Source of the DNA: Gudongella sp051744365
GTDB lineage: Bacteria > Bacillota > Clostridia > Tissierellales > Tissierellaceae
Reading direction: 5' to 3'
DNA length: 41,244 bases
NCBI GenBank assembly: GCA_051744365.1
Contig: JBNJCX010000014.1
Span: 1-41,244, forward strand
Shown piece by piece: positions 7,142 to 16,868 of this stretch; position 1 is the stretch's first letter; every line of letters starts with the position of its first letter. Under the pieces are notes generated by a model. It was not told the DNA's origin, made no database searches, and saw nothing but the letters and a program-made list of their open reading frames with translations. Both the position numbers and the translations under genes were made by a program.

Positions 7142-9519
7142 CTGTTTTTCAATTCAACAACTGTTACACCATCGCCACCTTCACCATACTTACCGGATCT
7201 TTGTGACTTTACAAGCCTGTGACTCTTCAAATGTGACTTGATGCCATCTCTCAATGCGCCAGTCCCTTTTCCATGAATAATATAGACTTCATTAAGGCCT
7301 GATATAAAAGCATCATCAAGATACTTGTCAAGTTCATATGTCCCTTCCTCAATATTTCTTCCTCTAATATCCAGTTCATTTTTGATAGCCTTTGCTTTTC
7401 TCGACTTTACAGCTTTTCCTTTTTCGACAGAAGCGCTTTGCTCCTTGCCTTCAGTTCTTCTTAATGTTGTTATTGATACATTTACCTTCATTATTCCAAT
7501 CTGTACCTCAACATTCCCCTTGTCATCTGGAGGTGTTATAACAGTACCATTCTGATTCAGGGAAAGAACCTCCACAGTTTCTCCGACTTTCAGGTTTTTA
7601 GGAGGCTTCTTTGATTTTATCTCTTTGATACCTGTACTTGCCTGAGCTTCCTTATCTCTGATTTCTTTTCTTAGCATATCCTGAGCTTCCTGCAATCTTC
7701 TGCTTTTATCCCTGTCTATTTCGCTGGAAATACTCTTTAATTCGTCAAGTATAAGGTCTGCATTGTCCTTCGCATTTCTTACAATCTGCCTTGCTTCTTC
7801 CTTTGCACGCTGCAGGATTTTTTCACGCATTTCATCTGTTTTTAATTGCTCCTTTTTAAGCTGCTCCCTCAGATTCTCAATATCCAGCCTCAATCTCTCA
7901 GACTCTACCTTGTTTTCCTCAGCAAGCCTTCTATCCCTGTCCATGGCTTGCAGAACATCTTCGAACTCAATATTTTCTTTAGTAAGAAGTTCTCTGGCCC
8001 TATCGATAATATAATCCTGCAACCCAAGTCTTTTAGATATTTCAAAGGCATTTGACTTGCCGGGAACACCAATAAGAACCTTATACGTTGGGCTAAGTGT
8101 CTCGACATCAAATTCAACAGATGCATTTCTCACATTATCAGTTGTCAGTGCATAAACCTTAAGCTGGCTGTAGTGCGTCGTTGCAAGGGATCTTATTCCC
8201 ATGGTTCTTAGGTGATCAAGAATTGACATCGCAAGTGCAGCACCTTCAGTTGGATCCGTTCCTGCCCCCAACTCGTCAAAAAGCACTAGGCTGTTCTCGT
8301 CTACCCCTTCAAGAATATCAACAATATTGGTCATATGTGACGAAAATGTTGACAGGCTCTGCTCTATGCTTTGCTCATCCCCTATATCAGCATACACTTT
8401 ATTGAAAATTGCAAGCTCAGAGTTATAATCTCCAGGAATGTGCAGACCGCTTTGTCCCATCAGAGTAAATAGTCCTACAGTCTTCAGCGTTACGGTTTTT
8501 CCACCAGTATTTGGTCCTGTGATTATCAATGTATTAAATTCGTCTCCAATATAAACATCTATGGGCACTACATTATCTCCAAGAAGCGGATGTCTACCTT
8601 TTTTTATGTTTATATAACCCTTTTTATTGAACAAGGGCTTTGTGGCATTCATGGCTAACGCAAGTTTCCCTTTTGCAAAAGCAAAATCAAGTCGCGACAA
8701 AATAAGTTCATTGCTTCTAATCCCTTCGGCTTCCTCTGCAACCATCCCTGTCAGTTCAAGCAATATCCTCTCTATCTCTTCTCTTTCCTTGACTTCAAGT
8801 TCTCTCAGCTGATTGTTCAGCTCCACAACTGCCATAGGTTCAATAAAAGCAGTGGCACCGCTTGAAGAAATGTCGTGTACCAGACCGGGAACATTCCCTT
8901 TGTTCTCATGTTTTACAGGGATTACATATCTTCCTTCCCTCATAGTAACAATTGCATCCTGAAGATACTTCTTGTATGCTGGGGAACTGATCATACTGTT
9001 TAGCTTATCACGTATTCCGTCATTTTTAGCCCTGATCTGTCTTCTGATATTCCTTAGACTTGAACTTGCATTATCTGAAATTTCATCCTCGCTAATAATT
9101 GCATTCTGTATCGATTCCTCAAGGCTTTTGTATACTCCAAGGCTTTCAATCATCTCTCCGATAATTCTGTATCCCTCAGACCCATCTTCCCTGGTATCTT
9201 TCATGTAATTTTTTAAGGCTCTGGCTACCCTGAGGCTTTCGCCAATCCTCAGCAGGGGGCCAGGGTGTAGCATGCCTCCGAGCTCTGCCCGTCTTACATC
9301 CTCAGTTACTCTGTTTATACCGAATAACGGTGGATTGCCTCTTCTTAGAAGCAATGTCAACGCTTCGTTGGTTTCATTCTGAGAATACTCTATTTCGTTC
9401 GGCTCAGTAATGGGCATCAGCTCTTTGGCAATGTTTTTCCCAGGTGTGGATTCTGCCTTTTCGACCAGCATCTCCCTTATCTTATAAAACTCCAATACAT
9501 GCAATGTTTTCTGATTCAA
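7138..9519 (-). CDS. mutS2: Endonuclease MutS2
   Basis: The 793-aa protein has the MutS-type core and clamp regions. The ABC-type ATPase has Walker A GPNTGGKT at residues 335-342, then LVLFDELGAGTDPTEG and the ATTHYSQLK block. A long charged coiled coil follows (about 515-635), then a KOW-like linker and a C-terminal Smr nuclease domain (LDIRGRNIEEG, IIHGKGTGALRDGI). Family members act on branched DNA and, in Bacillus subtilis, on collided ribosomes. The start is TTG 9519 with GGGGTGAT upstream. It is last in the pheST-zapA-U32-mutS2 order, 12 nt after the U32 gene. It has no terminator of its own; the argS leader terminator may also stop its transcript. Confidence 0.96.
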   Translation of the reverse strand: MNQKTLHVLEFYKIREMLVEKAESTPGKNIAKELMPITEPNEIEYSQNETNEALTLLLRRGNPPLFGINRVTEDVRRAELGGMLHPGPLLRIGESLRVARALKNYMKDTREDGSEGYRIIGEMIESLGVYKSLEESIQNAIISEDEISDNASSSLRNIRRQIRAKNDGIRDKLNSMISSPAYKKYLQDAIVTMREGRYVIPVKHENKGNVPGLVHDISSSGATAFIEPMAVVELNNQLRELEVKEREEIERILLELTGMVAEEAEGIRSNELILSRLDFAFAKGKLALAMNATKPLFNKKGYINIKKGRHPLLGDNVVPIDVYIGDEFNTLIITGPNTGGKTVTLKTVGLFTLMGQSGLHIPGDYNSELAIFNKVYADIGDEQSIEQSLSTFSSHMTNIVDILEGVDENSLVLFDELGAGTDPTEGAALAMSILDHLRTMGIRSLATTHYSQLKVYALTTDNVRNASVEFDVETLSPTYKVLIGVPGKSNAFEISKRLGLQDYIIDRARELLTKENIEFEDVLQAMDRDRRLAEENKVESERLRLDIENLREQLKKEQLKTDEMREKILQRAKEEARQIVRNAKDNADLILDELKSISSEIDRDKSRRLQEAQDMLRKEIRDKEAQASTGIKEIKSKKPPKNLKVGETVEVLSLNQNGTVITPPDDKGNVEVQIGIMKVNVSITTLRRTEGKEQSASVEKGKAVKSRKAKAIKNELDIRGRNIEEGTYELDKYLDDAFISGLNEVYIIHGKGTGALRDGIKSHLKSHRLVKSQRSGKYGEGGDGVTVVELKNS

Positions 9520-9531
9520 ATAATCACCCCA

Positions 9532-11937
9532 CTAAAGGACGCCTCTGAAAAAGTGTCCGTTTGTAATTTCAACATTCTCCTTGTACGCAGCCACGAAAGC
9601 CGTTACTGTATCCCTGTCAATCTCCTTATTAAGGTAATCATAATACATCTCCTGTATTTCTCTGATGTCATCTTCAAATGTAAAATCAAGTCTGAAGGAT
9701 GTTACGCCAGCCCTGGCTATGTCTTCAACTCTATCAAGGACCATCAAAGGTACTGAGTTGTATATAGTTGTGAATCCATCTCCTCTTTCCATCCTGAAGT
9801 TCTTCCCGATTCTGTCCTTCAGCATAAAGCCCTTGGCATAGGTGCAGTTCTTGCACTCACTATCATCCTTACAGCCCTTAACATATGCCATTGGACAATT
9901 TCTTGCAATCATGACAGGCAAGTAACCATAGACTATAGCTTCCGTCTCCCCGCCAGTCCTTATGGCAATTTCCTTGATTTGGCCGATATTAAGCTCAGGT
10001 GAAATCGTCAATCCTTTAAGACCAATTTCTCTGAAGTAGTCTACAGTGTATGAATTAAAAGCATTAAGTCCAATGTCACCATGGATTTCAGTATTAAAAT
10101 TATCTCTCAGGAATTTTACAGTACCTATATTTGAAGCAGATACTCCTGTTAGGATATCCATATTCTGATCTATAAGAGCCTTGATTTTATCTAGGTCATT
10201 CATATATAGAATTTTATTGCTCCAGTAATAGGCCTCTACATTGTGGTCCTTAAGGATTTTGATGTTTCCACGGAGCCCTTCCTGAAATCCTATATACACC
10301 CGGTCCACCTTATCCAGATTCAACTGATCAAACTGATTCTTGTTGTTGACTCTTACAGTAAGTCTGGGCTTCTCCGGATCCATTCTTTTTAGTACCAAAG
10401 CCTTTGATTTTTTTTCTTTGTAATCTTCTACAGGATCATGACGCAGTTTGTCCAGGATAGTCTTTTGAAGAATATCTATTACATCTCTTCTTAGGGTGTT
10501 CAACTCCTTCACTGTTATAAAGGCGTCTTCATCAATGTCAAATGTCAGATTTTCCAAAGTAAAAACAGTATTGCCGAGCTTTGAAAGCTGCTGATGAATT
10601 CTATCCCTAGAAATAGGTGATTTCATGGCCATCTCAACAGGTTTATCCCCTGTTGTTTTCGCAGAGATTTCCTTATATGATGCCATAATCACAGGGTTTT
10701 CTCCAATTCGTATTCTAATACTCATAGAAATCGAATGACTGATATCATTATTTTTATAGGAATCCTGGGCACTTTTCAATAATTCGGCGCTGGATGTTTT
10801 CCTTAAGGATGAACCCACAAATGCTGAATCCTTTATTCTGTCAAGCCAGATTTTTTGACCAGCCTTTCCATTTATTTGAGCCCTGGTCCCGGACCTCTTA
10901 TTGCCATAGATGTCCCACTCCAATCCATCCCCAGGATTTACATCCTCTGATAATAGCACCTGTATCCTGCCCTTTTCTGATGATATCACCTTACCGACAA
11001 CTCTTCCTCTGTTATCAGGTCGCTCCGCGGAAACAAAATTTCTACCGAAGTCACCAAATGTAAGCCCCTTTGTAAATTCTCTGTTAAACATCTGCTCAAC
11101 ATCTATTCTGTCCTGTTCAGTCAGTGAGGCACTACCATTGTCTATGGCCTTCCTGTAGGCATTAACTACTGTTGCAACATACTCCGGCCTTTTCATCCGA
11201 CCTTCAATTTTAAATGATTTCACACCTACCTTTATAAGCTTGCCTATTTCATCCAGAGTATTAAGATCCCTGGTGCTTAGATAATGTCCCTTCTCAAAAT
11301 CCCTTAAAACACTACCATTTTTGTCTATAATACTGTATTCCATTCTACATGGTTGTGCACATGTTCCTCTGTTCCCACTTCTTCCGCCTATCAAGCTGCT
11401 CATAAGGCACTGCCCTGAATAGGAAAAACAAAGTGCTCCATGGATAAATACTTCCAGTTTCAGTTTGCTTCCCTGGGCGATCTTTGCTATCTCCTCATAG
11501 GGAACCTCTCTTGCAAGTACCGCTCTTGAAAAACCAAGCTCTTCAAGATGTCTGGCGCCCTCAAGATTGTTTATTGTCATCTGTGTGCTTGCGTGAATCT
11601 GCAGTTTTGGGAAAATCTTCCTGACCAAGGATGTAAGTCCCATATCTTGAACAATAATCCCATCAACTCCAATTTCATACAGATATTTGACATAATCTAA
11701 AGCATCCGGTATTTCCTTGTCATCCAGTAATATATTTACTGTAACAAACACAGATACATCCCTCAAATGGGCATAAGAAACTGCCTCCACCAATTGTTCA
11801 TTGTCAAAGTTGGAGGCATATTGCCTTGCGTTAAATAGTTTTCCTCCCAGATAAACTGCATCGGCACCATTGATTATGGCAGCTTCCAGGGCTTCCTCAC
11901 TCCCTACGGGAGCCAGTAATTCAAGTTGTCTGTTCAA
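9532..11937 (-). CDS. U32 family peptidase-like protein (DUF3656-containing)
   Basis: The 801-aa product begins with the U32 TIM-barrel-like domain (QLELLAPVGSEEALEAAI, GADAVYLGG). The U32 signature with its cysteines is HGALCFSYSGQCLMSS followed by GNRGTCAQPC, and SFKIEGRMKRPEYVA comes after it. A long C-terminal region ends with a second Cys cluster (NCPMAYVKGCKDD, CKNCTYAKG). Characterised relatives such as RlhA and TrhP hydroxylate rRNA or tRNA rather than cleave protein. The reading frame can be extended to TTG 11976, overlapping zapA. I prefer TTG 11937 because AGGAGG lies 8 nt upstream and the extension has none. It sits between zapA and mutS2. Confidence 0.88.
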   Translation of the reverse strand: MNRQLELLAPVGSEEALEAAIINGADAVYLGGKLFNARQYASNFDNEQLVEAVSYAHLRDVSVFVTVNILLDDKEIPDALDYVKYLYEIGVDGIIVQDMGLTSLVRKIFPKLQIHASTQMTINNLEGARHLEELGFSRAVLAREVPYEEIAKIAQGSKLKLEVFIHGALCFSYSGQCLMSSLIGGRSGNRGTCAQPCRMEYSIIDKNGSVLRDFEKGHYLSTRDLNTLDEIGKLIKVGVKSFKIEGRMKRPEYVATVVNAYRKAIDNGSASLTEQDRIDVEQMFNREFTKGLTFGDFGRNFVSAERPDNRGRVVGKVISSEKGRIQVLLSEDVNPGDGLEWDIYGNKRSGTRAQINGKAGQKIWLDRIKDSAFVGSSLRKTSSAELLKSAQDSYKNNDISHSISMSIRIRIGENPVIMASYKEISAKTTGDKPVEMAMKSPISRDRIHQQLSKLGNTVFTLENLTFDIDEDAFITVKELNTLRRDVIDILQKTILDKLRHDPVEDYKEKKSKALVLKRMDPEKPRLTVRVNNKNQFDQLNLDKVDRVYIGFQEGLRGNIKILKDHNVEAYYWSNKILYMNDLDKIKALIDQNMDILTGVSASNIGTVKFLRDNFNTEIHGDIGLNAFNSYTVDYFREIGLKGLTISPELNIGQIKEIAIRTGGETEAIVYGYLPVMIARNCPMAYVKGCKDDSECKNCTYAKGFMLKDRIGKNFRMERGDGFTTIYNSVPLMVLDRVEDIARAGVTSFRLDFTFEDDIREIQEMYYDYLNKEIDRDTVTAFVAAYKENVEITNGHFFRGVL

Positions 11938-11956
11938 AAAATCTTCCTCCTGATTA

Positions 11957-12496
11957 TTATTTATCAAGAAGCTCAATTGTCTCCTTTAATTGCTTCCTAA
12001 GCTCCACAATTTCCATCTGAGTCTTAAAGTGCTTTTCTTTATACCCTTTAAGATTTTCTTGGCACTTGTGTATATCATCATCCTTCTTGATTATGCTTTC
12101 CTTTAGGCCATTAATCTCGCCAAAGAGTTCCTCCTTGGATAGCTTGGTTTTTATGACCTCATCCTGGTACTGGAGACTTTTGGATTCCATTTCCCTTATT
12201 TTCTTGTTTGCATCCTCAACCTCTTTCTTCAGAGAATCATATTTTTCCAAAGGTTCCTTCGATTTCTTTTTCAGACTCTTGTGTTCCTCTTGCACTTTGA
12301 AAAGTTCATCTGCAATATTGAATGCAGTCAGAGTAGCTGCCATAGTAGGACTTAACCTTTCGTTTTTGCTTGACATTTTCTTGATGCCACTGTCCACATA
12401 AGCTGCCAGTTCCCTCACATATCTCTCATCTTCGGCACCTACAACTGTAAAGTTACGACCATCAATAAGTACGTTAATTTTTCTCTCCTCTGTCAT
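11957..12496 (-). CDS. zapA: ZapA-like cell division protein with long coiled coil
   Basis: Residues 1-75 match the ZapA domain (KINVLIDGRNFTVVG, DERYVRELAAYVDSGIKKM, LTAFNIADELFKVQEE). ZapA binds FtsZ and bundles its filaments at midcell. The remaining 100 residues are a lysine- and glutamate-rich coiled coil, making the protein about twice as long as the basic ZapA of roughly 85-100 aa. Of two in-frame ATGs, 12496 is chosen because AAGGAGG is 6 nt upstream; the ATG at 12502 directly abuts that site. Location between pheT and the U32 gene is typical for Clostridia. Confidence 0.87.
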   Translation of the reverse strand: MTEERKINVLIDGRNFTVVGAEDERYVRELAAYVDSGIKKMSSKNERLSPTMAATLTAFNIADELFKVQEEHKSLKKKSKEPLEKYDSLKKEVEDANKKIREMESKSLQYQDEVIKTKLSKEELFGEINGLKESIIKKDDDIHKCQENLKGYKEKHFKTQMEIVELRKQLKETIELLDK

Positions 12497-12564
12497 AACC
12501 ATCCTCCTTAAAACAGTACAGTATCCTATCTGACACTTCAGAAAAGGGGCAGAAAATCCACCCT

Positions 12565-14958
12565 CTAACTTCGTAATCTAGCACCAAATTTTTTCTCAAG
12601 GTCAACAATGATCTTAGCCTGTATATCATTCACAACTGATTCCGTCAATGTGCCTTCGAATGATCTGTAAACAATTGAGAATGCTACACTCTTCTTGCTT
12701 TTATCAATTTGATTTCCTCTATATATATCAAAGAGTTCTATTGATTCAACAAGCTCCTTGCCGTGGGAGCGAATTACTTTCTCCAACTCGCCGACCATTA
12801 TGTTCTCATCAACTACAACTGCTATATCCCTTGTCATTGCAGGATATTTTGGCAGTGGCTTATACTTCAGCTCAAGGTCAGTCATCTCCACGAGCTTATC
12901 GAAATCTATCGTAGCTACATATGTTTTTTTTGTCAATTCGTAGTTTCCTGCCACATCCGGGTGGACCTCGCCAAATATTCCGAGCTTTTCTTCCCCTGAA
13001 TAGATGAAGGCGGTTCTACCTGGATGAAACGAAGGATTAGTATCAGCTCTTTCATATCTCAAGTTCCTTATCCCTAGTCTTTTCAATACAAGCTCCAGCG
13101 TTTCCTTCAAGAAGTAAAAGTCTTTTTGTCCGTAGAACCCAATTGCCAAAACCTGCTTTTCCTCAGGCAAATCAGTAACAGGAAGTGATTTTGGTATAAA
13201 TACATATCCAATTTCATATGCCAATACTTCATCAATGCCTTTCTTTTCATTTCTTCCAAGAAGGTCCATCATATTTGACATCAATGTTGTTCTCATTGTG
13301 CTGTAATCTTCACCTAATGGATTCATAAGCTTGATATAGCTTCTTTCAGATGCATCCTCTGGTAGGTTCAGCCTGTCATATGCCTTTGGACTTATAAATG
13401 AGTATGTCATAACCTCATTGTATCCAGTCCCCTGAAGTATCGACTTGACTCGGGACTCAATCTGCTTGTTGTAGGGCTTTTCGCCTCTTGTCAATCCTCC
13501 GGTAAGTGGCTTGCTCTCGATTTTATGGAAGCCATACAATCTACCGGCTTCCTCTATAAGGTCAGCCTCAACCTTTACATCCTCTCTGTAGGAAGGTACT
13601 TCTGCCACAATGTTTCCATCTTCTATGGTTGTTTTGAACTGCAATCTTTCAAGATAATCTATTATATCCTCATCTGGTATCTCCACACCCAGAAGCATTC
13701 TTGCTCTTTCAGGTCTCAATGCAATCGTGTGCAGGCTTTCACTGGTCTGATCTACGTCGATTACTCCATTTACAACTGTTCCGGAGCCTGTTTCCTCAAC
13801 CAGCTCACACACTCTTTCAACAGCCTGGTTGCAAAGGTTGGGGTCAATTCCTTTCTCAAATCTTGTTGATGCTTCTGATCTTAGAGCCAGCTTTTTGGAT
13901 GTAAGTCTCACATGTCTCGGGCTGAAGTTGGCACCCTCAAGAAGTACCGTCCTGGTGTCTCTAGTGATTTCACTGTCGAGACCTCCCATTACACCCGCAA
14001 GACCTATAGGCATATTCTCATCTGCTATTACAATATCATTTTCATCGAGTGTTCTTTCTACATTATCAAGTGTAGTGAGCTTTTCACCATCTTTAGCTTG
14101 TCTTACAATAATTTTTCTTCCACCTAGTCTGTCCAGGTCAAAAGCATGTAGAGGTTCTCCCAGCTCAAGCATGACGTAGTTTGTTATATCGACCATATTG
14201 TTTACAGGCCTTACTCCTGCATTCATAAGTGTAGTTTGCATCCAGAGTGGTGAGGGTTTTATTATTACATCCTTTACTACCCTTGAATAGTACCTTCTGC
14301 ACGCTTGTGTCTCAACTTGAATACCATTTGTATGGTTGTGAATATCATCAACTTCGTTGTTAAGACTTATAACCGGTTCCTTCAATTTGCTATTGAAGGT
14401 GGCAGATGCCTCTCTTGCCATTCCATATATGCTCAAACAGTCAGGTCTGTTTGGTGTTATTTCAAATTCAATGATATCGTCATCAAGCTGCATAAATGGG
14501 ATAACACTTTCCCCCAATTTATATTCCTTATCAAAGACAAAAATACCATCTCTCATTTCTTTTGGTATTACGTTGTCTGAATATCCCAACTCTTTCAAGG
14601 AGCAAAGCATACCTCGAGATTCGATTCCTCTGAAGTCAGTGATGCCAATTTCTATACCACCAGGAAGCTTGGCGCCTGGAATCGCAACAGGTACGAAATC
14701 CCTTTCCTTGAGGTTCCTGGCTCCAGTTACAATTGTAAGCATCTCACTACCCACATCAACCTCACAGACCAATAGCTTGTCTGCGTTGGGATGTGCTTCA
14801 ATCTTCAATATTTTACCTACAACTACATTCTCTATTCCCTTGTTCATATTTGTTATTGATTCAACATGTGATCCTGAATAAGTCAATCCGTCTGCTAACT
14901 CCTTTGGTGAAATATTCAGGTCAACGTAACTCTTAAGCCAATTTACTGGTAATAACAT
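12565..14958 (-). CDS. pheT: Phenylalanyl-tRNA synthetase beta subunit
   Basis: The 797-aa subunit has the usual bacterial domain order. It begins with the N-terminal part, then an EMAP-like tRNA-binding fold (about 40-150, VVGKILKIEAHPNADKLLVC), the B3/B4 editing domain (about 205-380), the B5 domain (about 400-475), a pseudo-catalytic core, and a C-terminal ferredoxin-fold anticodon-binding domain ending in KKFGARLRS. With PheS it forms the (alpha-beta)2 enzyme that charges tRNA-Phe and edits mischarged Tyr. The ATG at 14958 is 14 nt after the pheS stop, and its GGGGG ribosome site begins inside that stop region, which indicates tight coupling. Confidence 0.97.
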   Translation of the reverse strand: MLLPVNWLKSYVDLNISPKELADGLTYSGSHVESITNMNKGIENVVVGKILKIEAHPNADKLLVCEVDVGSEMLTIVTGARNLKERDFVPVAIPGAKLPGGIEIGITDFRGIESRGMLCSLKELGYSDNVIPKEMRDGIFVFDKEYKLGESVIPFMQLDDDIIEFEITPNRPDCLSIYGMAREASATFNSKLKEPVISLNNEVDDIHNHTNGIQVETQACRRYYSRVVKDVIIKPSPLWMQTTLMNAGVRPVNNMVDITNYVMLELGEPLHAFDLDRLGGRKIIVRQAKDGEKLTTLDNVERTLDENDIVIADENMPIGLAGVMGGLDSEITRDTRTVLLEGANFSPRHVRLTSKKLALRSEASTRFEKGIDPNLCNQAVERVCELVEETGSGTVVNGVIDVDQTSESLHTIALRPERARMLLGVEIPDEDIIDYLERLQFKTTIEDGNIVAEVPSYREDVKVEADLIEEAGRLYGFHKIESKPLTGGLTRGEKPYNKQIESRVKSILQGTGYNEVMTYSFISPKAYDRLNLPEDASERSYIKLMNPLGEDYSTMRTTLMSNMMDLLGRNEKKGIDEVLAYEIGYVFIPKSLPVTDLPEEKQVLAIGFYGQKDFYFLKETLELVLKRLGIRNLRYERADTNPSFHPGRTAFIYSGEEKLGIFGEVHPDVAGNYELTKKTYVATIDFDKLVEMTDLELKYKPLPKYPAMTRDIAVVVDENIMVGELEKVIRSHGKELVESIELFDIYRGNQIDKSKKSVAFSIVYRSFEGTLTESVVNDIQAKIIVDLEKKFGARLRS

Positions 14959-14972
14959 CCTATAAATACCCC

Positions 14973-15995
14973 CTAGAATTGATCAAGAAATCTATTGTCA
15001 TTCTCAAATAGCAGCCTTATATCATCTATACCATACTTGACCATCGTGATGCGGTCGATTCCCATACCAAAGGCAAAGCCTGTGTATTTTTCAGAATCGA
15101 TCCCACAATTCTCAAGCACTTGTGGATGTACCATGCCACATCCCAGAAGCTCCATACTCCAGCCTGTGAAATTGCAAACTGGACAGCCCTCTCCCCGGCA
15201 CTTTATACAGGTTACGTCTACTTCAGCACTAGGCTCAGTAAACGGGAAATGGTGAGGACGGTATCTCGTCTTCATATCATCTCCGAAAAGCTCCTTAATA
15301 AATATATCAAGTGTATAGATTAAATTTGCCATTGAAATGTTCTCATCCACAACAAGTCCTTCCAGTTGATGGAACATTGGTGAGTGTGTATCATCAACAT
15401 CATCGAAGCGGAATGTTCTGCCAGCTGATACGACTCTAAGAGGCGCTCCGTATTTTTTCATTGCCCGTATCTGCACTGGTGATGTATGCGTCCTTAAAAG
15501 CAACTCTTCATTTATATAAAATGTATCTGAAAGGTCCCTTGATGGATGGTTGTCAGGTGAATTCAAGGCATCAAAGTTATTTTCTACAGTTTCAATTTCA
15601 GGTCCGGTCACAACAGAAAAGCCCATCGAAACAAATAAATCCTCAAGTTCCTCTGCAGTCTGTATAAGCGGATGTCTATGCCCTCTCTTGATTTCCTTTG
15701 TCTTGACGGTTATATCTATTGTTTCAGAAGAAATTCGTTGTTCTTTGGCCTTATTCTTGAGAATTTCCTTTGTCTCATTGATTTTATTTTCAAGATCCGC
15801 CCTTACTTCATTCGCCATCTGACCAATTACAGGTCTCATTTCAGCTGAAAGCTTCCCCATATCCCTAAGAATTTTGGTAATTTCACCTTTTTTACCAAGA
15901 AACTTGACTCGGAGTTCCTCCAGTTCGTTCAAATCTATGTTATCTTGTATCTCCTTGAAGGCAGCATCCCTCAAAGCTTCCAGTCTTTCCTTCAT
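14973..15995 (-). CDS. pheS: Phenylalanyl-tRNA synthetase alpha subunit
   Basis: The 340-aa class II catalytic subunit has an N-terminal coiled coil (1-85). Motif 2 carries RVVSAGRTFRFDDVDDTHSPMF, and motif 3 is near the C-terminus (GFAFGMGIDRITMVKYGIDD). GHRHPL and EVDVTCIKCRGEGCPVC are also typical. The ATG at 15995 has AAAGGAG 6 nt upstream. Unlike the Arg, Thr, Val and Trp synthetase genes in this window, its 80-bp leader is too short for a T-box; it has its own sigma-A-type promoter. Confidence 0.97.
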   Translation of the reverse strand: MKERLEALRDAAFKEIQDNIDLNELEELRVKFLGKKGEITKILRDMGKLSAEMRPVIGQMANEVRADLENKINETKEILKNKAKEQRISSETIDITVKTKEIKRGHRHPLIQTAEELEDLFVSMGFSVVTGPEIETVENNFDALNSPDNHPSRDLSDTFYINEELLLRTHTSPVQIRAMKKYGAPLRVVSAGRTFRFDDVDDTHSPMFHQLEGLVVDENISMANLIYTLDIFIKELFGDDMKTRYRPHHFPFTEPSAEVDVTCIKCRGEGCPVCNFTGWSMELLGCGMVHPQVLENCGIDSEKYTGFAFGMGIDRITMVKYGIDDIRLLFENDNRFLDQF

Positions 15996-16047
15996 AATGG
16001 GCTCCTTTCACGTTTATTAGTATCTGAGATTTCAGATTATTTACTAA

Positions 16048-16076
16048 ATTATAGCACCACAACGGCGAAAACTCAA
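16048..16076 (-). promoter_or_regulatory. Promoter of pheST
   Basis: TTGAGT (16071-16076) and TATAAT (16048-16053) are 17 nt apart on the minus strand, in the gap after the trmH-type gene. A short hairpin, ATCTGA/TCAGAT at 16022-16037, lies just after the expected transcription start. Confidence 0.75.
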
Positions 16077-16077
16077 C

Positions 16078-16866
16078 CTATTTCATCATTTGTCGGCTGC
16101 TCTCATACATGATTACTGATGCTGCTACTCCCGCATTAAGAGATTCAGCATCACCACGCATTGGAATAATTACTCTTAAATCAGATTTAGCAATTATTTC
16201 CGCAGAAACTCCATTGCCTTCATTTCCTATTACAATCACATCATTGCTCCTAAATTCCAATTCATTCAGACTTATTGCATCCTGTAAAGAAGTAGCAATA
16301 ATTCTCCTTCCATGGAGACTTTTATCCAGATCTCTTTTGACTGATTCCACAAAGTACAATGGCACCCTGAATATTGATCCCATAGAAGCTCTTACTACCT
16401 TGGGATTATATGGGTCAACTGTATTTTCTCCGATGATTATTCCGGTGATTCCAAATGCGTCTGCAGACCTTACTATTGTACCCATGTTCCCAGGATCCTG
16501 CAGCCCATCAAGATATATGAGCAGTCCATCTTCGAGTATCTCTTCAATACCATATGGCTCAAAATTTACTAATCCAAGGACTCCCTGTGTGTTTTCCACA
16601 TTGGATATCTTATCAAATAATGTATTTTGCATAAACACCGTTTGTTTAAGCTCTTTAAGGATCTCACTCAGCTCTTTCCCTTGCTCAGTATTCAAAAGGG
16701 CTTCAGTGTATATGATTTTAGTCAAAGAAACATTGTTTTCAAGTGCCTCATTGATCATTTTTATCCCTTCAACAATAAAAGCCTTCTCTTTCCAACGATT
16801 CTTTCTCCTGTTCAAAGATTTAATTTCTCTAATCAAAGGATTATTAGGGGAAGTAATCTGATGCAT
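16078..16866 (-). CDS. TrmH/SpoU-family RNA 2'-O-methyltransferase
   Basis: The 262-aa protein has an N-terminal substrate-binding domain (about 1-100) and a SPOUT catalytic domain with all three motifs. Motif 1 is DGLQDPGNMGTIVRSADAFG (120-139), motif 2 is IGNEGNGVS (213-221), and motif 3 is IPMRGDAESLNAGVAASVIM (234-253). Family enzymes methylate the 2'-OH of a ribose in rRNA or tRNA using SAM; the target nucleotide cannot be read from the sequence. The ATG at 16866 starts 2 nt after the ktrA stop, with AGGTGAT upstream. A TrmH-type gene directly before pheS is a common arrangement in Bacillota. Confidence 0.9.
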   Translation of the reverse strand: MHQITSPNNPLIREIKSLNRRKNRWKEKAFIVEGIKMINEALENNVSLTKIIYTEALLNTEQGKELSEILKELKQTVFMQNTLFDKISNVENTQGVLGLVNFEPYGIEEILEDGLLIYLDGLQDPGNMGTIVRSADAFGITGIIIGENTVDPYNPKVVRASMGSIFRVPLYFVESVKRDLDKSLHGRRIIATSLQDAISLNELEFRSNDVIVIGNEGNGVSAEIIAKSDLRVIIPMRGDAESLNAGVAASVIMYESSRQMMK

Positions 16867-16868
16867 AT

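Noticed and set aside
15996..16077. T-box for pheST
   Set aside because: The gap is only 82 bp and has no T-box sequence or terminator; it contains a plain promoter.
16109..16861. 250-aa plus-strand open frame
   Set aside because: It is the antisense shadow of the TrmH-type gene, whose three motifs are intact; the serine/isoleucine-rich product matches no family.
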